Origin: Breviolum minutum Mf 1.05b.01
Lineage: Eukaryota; Sar; Dinophyceae; Suessiales; Symbiodiniaceae
Direction of reading: 5' to 3'
Assembly (NCBI GenBank): GCA_000507305.1
Contig: DF241098.1
Location: 1,723 to 65,722 of the forward strand
DNA length: 64,000 nucleotides
This document shows positions 18,101 through 30,100 of this stretch, piece after piece. Position 1 is the first letter of the stretch, and each line of letters opens with the position of its first letter. The notes under the pieces are model-generated. The model saw only the letters and a program-made list of their open reading frames with translations, did not search any database and had not been told where the DNA came from. Position numbers and translations under genes: made by a program.

Positions 18101-21100
18101 TTATTAACTCCATTGTTTTGGTTGAACTCTGTACCGCCGGGTAAATGATGGGGAGAAATGATTCCCAATTTGATTTGCGCATGTTTTTCAGATGATGGGT
18201 GGTGAAACCCCTTTGCACCCATAAAAATCCCTAAAATCCATAGCAACACACTTCTGAGTCACAGGCCCAAAGTGCCCCAAAAAGGAACGGATCGGAACTT
18301 CCAAACCACTCATTTTTTTTCAGGGGCCCCCTGGCTGTTTGTTTAACAGGCATTTCGGATCCATTCACAACAGCAGCCGTCGCCTTCTTAAAAAAATTGT
18401 GGTTGAAACCCAGACAAAAATCTTACGGCTCCATGTTTTTCGTTTCTGCTGGGGGTTTCCACGTACCCAGAATCAACGGTCGTAGCCTCAGCGCCTTACC
18501 AAACACCGAGATCATGCGACCTGATATGGTGATGAGGTGCGAAAAATGGGGGTTTGGGAGTTGAGTTTCCCGAAAGATCCAAGTTGATGAAAGTCATCAA
18601 CTGAGCTTAAAAAGGGCCCCTGGTTGTTGTAAATTTAATGTCTTCTATTTTTAATTTACTGTAATTTCTAATATGGTTATTTTTTTGCAATATTCGTTAA
18701 GTTCATGTATTATTATATTATTAATGATTATAAATGATAATAGACATAGTAAAATACTATTTTCATAAGTTTTCATATTTTTCGTTTACATTTTCTTGTT
18801 TGCATTTATATGAGTTATCAGCAATATTTTGAAATAAGATACTACACAAAAATAATTTAACACTATAATCAAAAAAATAACAAAGATAATTTTATTTTAT
18901 TAAAACATGAACTAAATATTGTATAACATTTGCTAATTAAAAAAACATTACCGTAGCCATTTTGGCTCAAGCAGCCATTATTCTAATGCTGAGTTGCAAA
19001 TGCTCCAGGTACATTCGTACTCCACATGGTCAACCGTGCTCCATGTCACCCCCCGGGGCTCAAGGGTGCTCATGTGGCTAAACCTATTCAAACTTCAGAT
19101 TCAATTGCAACACACTGCAATTCACAGCATATGCAGTGAAGGGAATTGTCCTAATCTGGTTACAATGTATTACGTAGCTTTTGAAAGAGCGACCCAACAT
19201 ACGTGAGCCATGGATGAGTTGCTACCATCTGAGGCACCAGCTCCACCTTTGTCTTTCAGCCAACCGAAGGATCTTCTAGCCACTTCACACCCAATCCCAC
19301 GGGAGCTTTGGTGTTTTGAGGTGTTTGGTGGGAACCATGCCATCTCCCGTGCATATGGTGTTGACAGGTAAGGGGGTGGCCAAAAGAAATTTCTTCAAAG
19401 ATTCTAATTAATTACTGTCTGTTTTGTTGTTGAACGTGCGAATAGTTTTCAACAAGTCTTAAGAATAAACAAACAATTTCTTGGGTGCAAGTTTTTGGCA
19501 ACTTGGGAAATAAAACCAGAGAATTGATGCAGTTCCCGTTTTCATGTCAGGTGCGGTTTTTCAGATGTGGGGCGACAAGACCTCCAACCAATTGATACCA
19601 ACATTCATTTGGTCAGGGGGCTTACCAATACGATCAAGGATTTAGCACGGGTGAAGAAAGGATGCCCTGCCATTATTCAACCTACATGTGGATCCTGGTC
19701 TTGGGTGTCCCGTGGTACGTCGTTGCGAGGTCTGGTAACCTGAACATATAATACTGATTTGGCATACTGCTTATGTTTGTTGCGGGTATGTTACAACTTG
19801 TTAGGGTCAATGTTGTTTTTATCGTTTAGGATGGTTGAAAAGGAAGTATGAAAAAAAACACAGGCTCAAGAATGATTCTATCCTATTCCTCTTCCTAGAA
19901 GTGCCCAAGGTACTTCATGGTGATGCCAGCAGGCGAATTGTGGACAGCTCGTACTTTAGGTGAAACTGTCCTACCTATCGCCCTGTATTTGGAACTTCTT
20001 CCATGTCTCGAGCAGCCCCGGGGCAGCAAGTTGTGGGAGTGGGATTCGATTGCAAGGTTTTTGGACAGCTTGGAACATTTGTATATGGTCACCCTCAAAA
20101 TGGAAAACTGTTTCTGGAGGAAAGTCTGAGAAACCCTTGGACTTCCGTGGGCATATGTGCCTCCAGAAGGCCGTCTACACAAGGGTACCAACCGTACCCA
20201 GCAGTCAGCTGAGCAAATGGCTGCTGCTTGGAGTTGGCGCTGGTTTTCAGCTCTTTCATCAGCTGATCAGAGCTGTTTTGAAGAGAGTGGCTCAGTTGCA
20301 GGAGAAACTGCTTCTAAGAGGCGGAGAGTCACATAGATTTGAAGCAACGTGGAAAGGGTAAGTGTTTCAAGCATATGCTTGGAGGTCTTTGGTCATCCCT
20401 GGTGTTTGTCAATTTTTGTTTCACATACCCATGGCATGTATAATCTTGTTTCTTTTTAGAGATGAATATGTTGCTATATGTTGCCGAGAGGGGGGGACCA
20501 TTCCAAGGGGATGGAACCTGCGCGTGAGAGGCTTGGGGTACGCTGTGTGCCGGAAAATGAGATGGCGCATACAGTTGACTTGAAATTTCATCAAACAACT
20601 TTAGAGAGTTTAGAAAACAGTTTTACATCAAATTTGGGCTGACGCATGGTCAGCTTTGGGGATTGGGAATTTTCCGGTTAGAATTATTGCTAGTGCTTTC
20701 TCAAAACAGCTTGTGTGCGACAGCTTTTGTGTCATCGTCTTTTTCAAAGTGATGACAGACGCTGCAAAGCCCAGTTCTTCCAGTCAGAAGCAGGGTTCTT
20801 GCGGGGACTGGGACGCCGAACCCTCTGGTGACATGGATAGTATAATTCTAATATTCGCTTGGTGTTCTGTGTCTTGCGAGTTTGAGACTTGAAAGGCGAA
20901 ACGTCCATAAATCTAACGCAATCTTCAACTTATATACGAACTGAAATGAAACTCATATTTACAGGTTGTTCATCCACAAGGACTTGCTTTAATGTCCTTG
21001 ACCCAGATAGAGTTTTCCAGCTGAACTTGGACCGGTCCAACGGGACCATCAGTTTTGCATTGATTGAGGCCGAACTTCTCCAGTCAAAGATTTGGAGACT

Positions 21101-24100
21101 TGCCAAGAAAAGATCTGGAGACCCATGGGCAAATGGAAATTTCAACAGAAATGATGGGGGTCACACCACTTCTAAAACAAGCTCAAGTGACTCGAGCGAC
21201 GAAGAGTCGACTGACAATTTTGTCGTAAAAACTGCCAAGAAAACTCTCTCTTCCTATCAGAAACGTAAGGTTCTCATCTTTGAGGCTTTGTGTAATGATA
21301 ATCATATCACGCGGCCATATATGATTGACATCAAGCCCACACACGATGTGGAAATAAAGTACGATGCCACAAAGGCCGAACACGATGAAATCTTCGACTC
21401 TTTTTGTGCGTCGAAGAAGAAACAGCATGGTGCAAATGAGGGCAGGCGAGGTAGTTAAACGCCATTCTGGTAAGGCGTGGGGCCACCAGAGTCGTGTTTT
21501 CAGGTGTCTTTAAAGGGGATCCCTACTACCGGCAAAAAAGAAATTGCGGCAAAAAAGAAATTGCCGTCAGAGCAGGATAGCTTCCGATAAGGCGTTCTTT
21601 TTTGGGGTACGCTGGCGTGGGTCCCGCCTAAGGAGGTGGGGCCTGACGAAGCCCTTAAAGGGTTTTTTGTGTAGTTAACGTCGCCGGCAGCGTGCATGTG
21701 GATGACTTCAAAAGAAGCTCTTTCAGGCACGCTGTGGGCATTTTTTGAACTGGATACCGTTGTACCAAATTATCTGTGTCGGCAGTCCTGTCATTGACTA
21801 GCTTGCACGGTTCCAAAGTCGAGGGTAAGACGTCATATGTACACACACAAACACACACACACACATGCTAGTGCATGTCGAATCCCGGGCCTTTGAGACA
21901 ATGAACGCGTTGCTCACACAAAAGCTCTGGCTCACAGGCATCAAGCCGAGGAAGGACGCTCTTTGAAATAGCCAAGTGACCAGGAGAAATTCAAGGATCT
22001 CAACAATTCAAAGCAGCACTCACTACTATTATACCGAGATAGACCAGCCCGCATGATCGACCAATTATAATATGTGAATTCACCTCACAAGACTGCTATC
22101 TGCTATTTATTATAGCGCGCTCCTTGTCCGAAACAATGGACGCCGATGTACCCCGCCTAGAATGTGCTGTGGTGCAGACCAACGGTGAGTTTCCTTCCCC
22201 AAAGTCCTGGTGTGAGGTCGTCGACATTGAGTTGTGTCGACGATTTTATTATAGTCATCCTGGTTCCGGGCTCATCTTCAACTTCAAAAATCACGAGGGC
22301 ATCAAGTTTGTGTGCGTGTGGGATGGCGAGGCAACGCATGCGGATGGCACCCGCCTCTGGCAATTTTCGGCCTTCCGAAAAGACAAATCGCTGGCGCTCC
22401 GGACTGTCTACGTCCGACAGGTGCCGCAAGCGGGCCTGGTGCTTCAGTGCAAGTTGGAAATACGCGTTGGAGCCGAGGACGGCAACTTCGTGATGAATTT
22501 TACCAGCATGTCAGGAAACTTGTTTGGAAAGGCTGTATGGACTGGACACGCTGCCGCACCGCGTCAACGTGCGGTACGTCCGGCACCTCGCGAAGGAGTG
22601 GGCCTCTGATGCTGGCAGACTTGCCTCGAAATCAAAAAAGCTATGGAGGAAGAAAAAAAACTATTCCAGGACGGTGAACTTTAGAATGCATTAAAATGCA
22701 TTCCACGCGATCCCAGGGGACGCCAAACGTTGTTGCAGCGAAGGTTGAGGTTGGTGCGTGGAACTTCAAATCGCTTTGAGATTTAGATCTTGTATGTCTG
22801 AATTTTAGTGACACCTGGGGGCCGGCCCAACATTTGCACAGTCACTTCATGAAATCATATTACATCATGATGACACTTTCGAAATTGACCCTTCACGTTG
22901 CGCAACCAGAGCGCGCACCTGGTCTTGGAAAGTTTTGCCGCGCCTCTGGGAGATTTGATTGTGCTCTGGTCGCTGGCAACGTGCGGCGCCGACTGCATCA
23001 TGGGAAGACCATGCGTGGCCAGGCACTGGTTTGAAAAGCGCATGGCAGCTTTGCGTTACGGCGCGCAGATGAGGTTGGAGCGCCAGAGGTAGAAAAGATG
23101 GCGAAGCAGCCCATATAGGGGTAGTTGCATATGAATTTCGTATTGTTGCTAAATGAGAAGCCCTGCCCCAACCCTTTTTGCAAGCCTTCGCGACGTTGCC
23201 ACAACGGCTTCCTTTTTCTATTATTAAATGTTCTAACTGGTGCATGTCAGACCTCCACAATCTTTTGTGCATATTACTAGTGTCATGTACGAGTCCATAA
23301 GATAACATAGAGGGATGCCTGAAAATCACTGATTTGGAAGAAGGGAAATTAATATACATGTCCAATGCCGCCGAAAAATGTTGGAAAACCACAGGATGTT
23401 GATATTTTATATCGAGCCATGCAAGACGATCTTGGCCACCAAGATTTATCAGGTTATGTGTGTTTGCGACAAGGTGAAACTATCACGCACAAATTTTTTA
23501 TTGGACTTTGTGGACACCAATTTCAGAAAGAAGTACTGTCATATTAGTACTACCGCTAGTGATGGAGTGCAGAAAAGTAGAAACTATGACCATCAATGGA
23601 AGGCACGGCCACGTGATGACCATCAATGTTATTTGATACACAATTATCAATTGTTTTCAATATTTTGATCAAAATATCTAAAAGTTAGAAGATTTTTTCA
23701 TCATAGAATAAAATTCAATAACTATGTTTTACTTTTGTTGAAACTTAGTTTGTTTAACATTTATCTTCTTTCTTCAATAATGCTTTTTTACCTTATTATT
23801 TTTATTTTCGGAATTCCATTCACATATCCCCGGGAGTCTTGATTGGCAGAACTTCCTCAAATGTTTTAACAACAAAAGAAGCGCTGCAACTTCACCTCAA
23901 GTCCTAAAAACCAATTTTTTTCAGAAGTCTGCTTTTTGGGTATCCATGTTGGTTTTCGGGGGTGTAAAGTCATCGTCCGATTTGGCCAGGGACTGCTTTC
24001 AAACAATCAGCCGGTTGTATTCAGGGTTTTTGTTGTCTTTCTTTGTGACCTTGCAAAAACTTTAAAAAGTCGCCAGTAAATGGACGGATCTTTTCGTGGT

Positions 24101-27100
24101 TTCTCCAACTTCGAAGCATTTGAAAAGAAACAAGTCCAAACCTTCAAAGTTTTCATGTGAGTGCAAGGTGGATTGTGGGGGGGGTGATGGGAATTGACAT
24201 AGATCAACATAGGCTCAGTGAATTCATCCGAAAAAAACAAGGCTTACCATGGCACCTTTGAACGAAAAATGTGAACATACTAAGGATTTTTTAAGATGTG
24301 AAATTTGATGGAAGGGATGAAACACCCTGATTTGTTGCGATGATTGTTCTGCAATGTTCTGCTTATCCCAGTTTTGTATGTAAATAGACCATACATTGAG
24401 TATCTGGGTATGTGATTTTTTTCAAAAACTGAGGCATCCGGGTCATTTACGGCTTAACATCGAAAATGGGTAGATAGTGGGTGATTCTGGTCCAGCATGG
24501 TCCCTACAAAACATGGGAGCTACCAATGGAAGGGGAACAATTTTTCATCACCCAGGATCAAGGCAATAAAATTCCAAATGAAGGTGGGGGTGCCACATTT
24601 TTGTTTTGGGGGAAGGAATTTCACTCTGGAAAAAAAACGTTGCGCAGGTAAATTTTGGTTGGTAATTTTTTTTTGCAAAATGAGATTCCGACTTTGGAAA
24701 CTATCATTTTCAGGGTGAACCATGTTGAACTTTGGGTGAGCGATGATGTTGTGAATTTGTTTGATTCACAGGATTGCCAGTGTTAGGTCTCAGGTCCGTT
24801 TGTGTTTATTTGAAACATATGTTCGCGGGGTCACGGGTGAGACCTTACAAAAAACTGGTTTTGCAGTTATGATGTCCTTCCCCTACCGTCCAGCCAAACT
24901 AACATATCCCAATTTTGGAAAAGTAAATTCATCTTCAAAAGTGTCGGCTGGGAAGAGGAAAGGTTGGTTCCTAGGAGGGTAAATGAGCAATGAAAAAACC
25001 TTGTTGTTCAGGGTATATAGGGGGATTTTTCTACCCACTCATATTTATGTGGGGATTATATGGGATTATAATACGCCATGATAATATAAGATTCTCCATG
25101 AAACAACCAGTATTTCATGGAGAGTAGGATCGTTTTTTCGTGGCTCAAATGGTGAGCAACACAACGCCTTTCAACATGAACTGCTCACCATTAGGGTGCT
25201 AGTTTGGGTGCCACATTGTTGTTTTTTCTTGAGGAGCATATGTCCGGGGTTTGCTATTATATGAATGGCATGATCGAAAACATCACTTGGATATGTATAC
25301 ATGTGGATTGCTAGCATTAGTTTAAGGCCCTCTTGAAGGTCATGTTTTTTAACACCCTCCCCCAAAAAAGGAACATTATTCATCGGAAAACACCCTCATA
25401 GAGAGTCATAAACTGCCATGTTTTGAAGGATATCAGGATATCCTGCAAACCAAGCATACCAGGTCGCTCATCCCGGTGGTCATGGCGGGAGTGTTTCTTG
25501 GGTGATGATGGTTGCCAGTGGCAGGGAGAGGCAATTGAGGTTTGTTTTGGGGCTGGATTGTCCAAATTTTTACGCTGAAAATTGGGGGAAATGATCCAAT
25601 ATTAGGGATAGATGATATTTTCCGAAGATATTTTTGCAAACGGGTGGCTCGACCCCCCACCAAGTACTCGGCTTGTTGTACAATGAACACCTTTTTTTTG
25701 TAGGAGATAGATGGTGGGTCACCAAGTCACGCACCAATTGGTTAATTTAAAAATCCAGGGGCTCATCCCTATTCTAGGCCACACCTGGCGGTAAGCCAAA
25801 GCGAAAATAAAAAAATCAGAGGTTCCTCAAAAACAAAGGATCGGAGCGGACACATACAAATTCAATGGGTATACCTACAAATTTCATCAAATTTCAAGGT
25901 TTCCGCGTTAGATATGGTAATTTTCGGTCTTTGGCTCGTTTTTAGTTCTGCTGTAAATCTGCATTTCTTCTTCAGATAATATTTGGAATGCTCCAACCAG
26001 ACTGTCCCGAAGGATCCGTCGTGTTTCATTGGTGACCTCTTACATCTTTCCAGTTTGACGATGAAAAAAGTGTATAGGGTACATAGGGGAAGAAATACCA
26101 CCCAGTTATGTGGGGATTATAGCAATAAACCATAAAATAAGAACCCCTATTAACCAACCAGTAAATTTATAAGAATCCCTTTGAAGTACGAATTATATAT
26201 GAAATAATGATTCCTACTATTGTAATGTACAGGGATTCTAACAACAGCACTATAAGATCTATAAGGATCCCTATGTAACCAACCAGGATTTTTCATGGAA
26301 AGTCTCCGGCCGCCGTTTTTTTTTCGCACCTTCAGGTTAGGGATTTATGGTCTCATCACCGCCGTGATCATCAATGGTCTCTTGGCTCCAAGCATTTTCT
26401 CAATGGCTGGTGATTGGGGGATGGTGATTGGGATGGATTTCTTAACTTGGAAAATTTTGACACCAGAAGACTTGGATTGGTTTACACCCCGGAAGATGAA
26501 CGGCTGGAACCTAAAAAATCACCCAATTGAAAAAGAAAATCATCTGAACCAAACCATCATTTTCAGCTTCCAGCCGTTAATCTTCCAGGGTGTACAGATT
26601 GGGCTTCCCAAAAAAGGAAAGGATTGGAATCGTTTCGAAAGTGCCGACGCACCAATTTTTGCGGGGAAAAATGGTTGGGAAAGTTGCGATTGAGCTTGGG
26701 AGCCACTTTTGGGGAGACAAGGTGCCTGGCCCGTCATTTTCTATGGCCGGGCCGTAATTTTCCACTGAAGTTCATGATTTTTTGGGAGAAAGAGTAGCTG
26801 GGTATGTCGGTTCCTGGTTGCTTTGAATCAAGCCTGGTGAATTGGTAGAAATTTGGGATCTGTGTATGCAGTGTGCTTCTATGTGTTTCTGTCCTGTTGA
26901 CAGGAAAACACCCTTTTATATACAGGGGTTTGGGATAAATACCCCTTGTGTGGGTGGTTTTCAATCTTTCGAAACATCACCCTTAAGAAGATTGAAATGA
27001 TGTTTTTTTTTGTTTCCCACCTTCTTTAAAAACAGTCACTTTATATAGTGTTTGTGTGGAGAACACCGCAAATACCACCAGTTTTTACCATGGTACCTTT

Positions 27101-30100
27101 TTACCACAATAGAGGGCAGGTAATGAGATTCAGATCAATTGAGTCCCCGGTGACAAAGAAAGGGTAACAGTTCTGTTGGAAAACCCAGGCGATAGTTGGA
27201 GGGAGGATCATCCCATGATGTGTGAGTGGTTAAGAACCATACACCCCGGAAGATTAACATGGAACCTGAGAATACACCCCTGGAAGAGGAAAATCATCTT
27301 CCAAACCACCATTCTCAGGTTCCATGTTAATCTTCCAGGGTGTAGTCAAGTCTAGTTATAAATGTCGGAAGTATCCAGTATCCAGCTCAACTAAACAAAC
27401 GTATCCTAAGTGTGGGGGACCCATCCTCCAAGTAGTGGCTTATACCAAACCGTAACTGAGAATCAAAAGCTGAATGATGAACGATGCAAAAGGGATTTCT
27501 TTCACCCTCCCTGAAACTAACATAGCCCATGAGAATCCACCATGTTGATGGTATTTGCCTGGGCTATGTTAGTTTCAGGGAGGGTGTATCTGATGTTTGC
27601 TTGCTTGATGAACTATTCCAATATTTACACCGAACATATTTGATGATTGTTTTCAACTAGAAATGCAGTACATCATACATCATATGTATATACATGTTTA
27701 TTAGATATATACACATTATTTTTATGATGTATCTTCGCTTGAGCTGAAAAATAGCCAACCTCGTTGATTCGAGATAGTTGTTTATCACCTCTTACCGCGG
27801 CATCATGCGGTGCAAATGAGGCAAGATTCATGCTCCCTCCTATTCAGTCCGAGCACTTAGTGTCCCCAGAAAAGGGGGAAGCAACCATTGACGTTTCGGG
27901 TGGCTTGCCACACCAGAAAAAAGCACAAACATTGATTCGCAGTGGTTTTTGGATGTTAAAACTCTGTGTTTTTTTGGTGGTGCATCCACCTAAACCTTCA
28001 TTTGGGCATCTTGGGAAGGGAAAAGTCGCCTCCGAACACGGACTCTGAAAAACTTCCCAACAAAAATCCATCCCCCAAAGTTCCAGAAGAAAGCGAGTTT
28101 TTGGAAAGATATGATAATAGAGTTTCATCAAATGATATACCCATTTTGTGGGGGAATCCAACTTGATGCAAATGGTAATTTTGATCAATTTCCCTTATGT
28201 TAATGGATGAAGTTTGGGTTGGTCATTCGACTCACGGCCCGAGGCCTATTCGGGCTATGCGCACTTGGCGGTACGGACTCCCGTTGGGTGGACTTTTCGT
28301 GGCTCAAATGTGAAACGAAGAGAACTGACAGACGTACACCTGAAGTTTGACAGCAAAAGCCCCTGAAAAGTTGCTGGGCCCCAAAAGGAAAGGGTTGTTT
28401 TCCAACCATCGTTTTTCTAGGGATTATGTGTTTTTGTATTTTTTCCCCACCTGTCAGGTGAGGGTTGTTAGATTTTATGTCAGTCTCCTCTTCTCCTTCT
28501 CCTCCTCCTCCTCTCCTCCTTCGTCGTCCTCCTCAATTAACTGGGATCCTTTGAGTTCAGTGTGGCGTGCTGGACCGCAATGGCAACTGGGATCCTCTGA
28601 GTTCAGTGTGGCATGCCGGACCACAACCGCGATCCGATGAGTTCAGTGTGGCGTGCTGGACCCCAACCGCGATCCTATGAGTTCAGTGTGGCGTGCTGGA
28701 CCCCAACCGCGATNNNNNNNNNNNNNNNNNNNNNNNNNNNNNNNNNNNNNNNNNNNNNNNNNNNNNNNNNNNNNNNNNNNNNNNNNNNNNNNNNNNNNNN
28801 NNNNNNNNNNNNNNNNNNNNNNNNNNNNNNNNNNNNNNNNNNNNNNNNNNNNNNNNNNNNNNNNNNNNNNNNNNNNNNNNNNNNNNNNNNNNNNNNNNNN
28901 NNNNNNNNNNNNNNNNNNNNNNNNNNNNNNNNNNNNNNNNNNNNNNNNNNNGCGAATGGTGACAAACATCACTTTGGTATGATTGTATCATGGTATCATG
29001 GTGTGGCTGTTCTTTGTCAAAGACATTGGTAGGCTCTTGCATTGCTTTTTTTGGACTCAACTGCTGTTTGGCGGGGAGGTCTGTTGCATGCAAGGCATGG
29101 TGACAAACATGTACATATGGACGGTGTTCTGTGGTCATAACTCGTTTCTAGCGAGGCGGTTCTGGCATTACAGCGGTTGGCCTCAACTGCCTGTTGGCGG
29201 GTCCGGCTGATGCTGGTGCTGGTGCGTGTGTGTGGACACGACGAAGGCGGGCAACGTGCTGTCTGGGGAAAGATGTGATCTGAGGAATGTGTTTTGTGGG
29301 CGGTGCAAAGTTCGAGTCTCCAAGTTCATGTGCAGACATAGTAGGTTAAAAGGCAGAAGGATGATGTTCATTGGAGTTGCATGTCACGAGTTGGATTGAT
29401 ATTACAAATTCGCTCAGTTGGGTTTTGGCACACAGGTGTTTGTGGAGATGAATTGTTTGTTTGCTTTTAGTTTCAATGTCATGGTATGATGGTTGTATCA
29501 TTAGTTGGCACTTGCATTGCATTTTTTGGACTCAACTGCTGTTTGGCGGGGCGGTCTGATGCATGTAAGGCAGCTGACATATGAACTTCACTCACCAATA
29601 CAAATACAATTGTAGACTTTGCCAGTCACAACTACACAGCGATTTGTGTTCTGTGGATAGAAGCGTTTGTTGCTCTCATTGTGATTTGTAACAGGTTGTA
29701 TCATGACATGATGGTTGTATCATTAGTCGGCTCTTGCATTGCATTGTTTGGACTCAACTGCTGGTTGGCGGGGCGGTCTGGTGCATGCAAGGCAGCTGAC
29801 ATATCAACGTCACACATCAATATATATACAATCGTAGACATGGTAAGTAAAAAGTGCACAGCGACTGTGTTCTTTGGACACAAGTGGTTAACGTGTTAGA
29901 AGCCATGGCAAAGGATTCATGGCCAAATGGAGTCACCAGTTGGGATGACACGGTGAAATTTGCTCAGTTGGTTTTTGGTGAGAAGGTTTCTGTGGCAGAT
30001 TATTCTGATCGATTGCCACGTCCAAGTAAGAGGTCCTTTTTGTTGTTTGCCAAAGGTGCATGTGGACCGGGCACTCCTTTTCAGAAGATTGGAGAACTCA

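Noticed and set aside
18950..18971. Reading the spliced-leader sequence as an SL RNA gene
   Set aside because: No GT donor or SL RNA intron sequence follows the 22 nt; the next bases are CAGCCATT.
21500..21730. Minus-strand 76-codon frame near the GGCGTTCTTTTTTGGGGTACG sequence
   Set aside because: It looks like a dispersed repeat with no start context; coding status cannot be supported.
22865..23392. 175-codon minus-strand frame
   Set aside because: Composition is rich in Ser, His, Arg and Cys as in antisense frames; no motif or splice context.
28613..29138. Open frames of 90-150 codons spanning the gap
   Set aside because: They consist of undefined residues across the N run.
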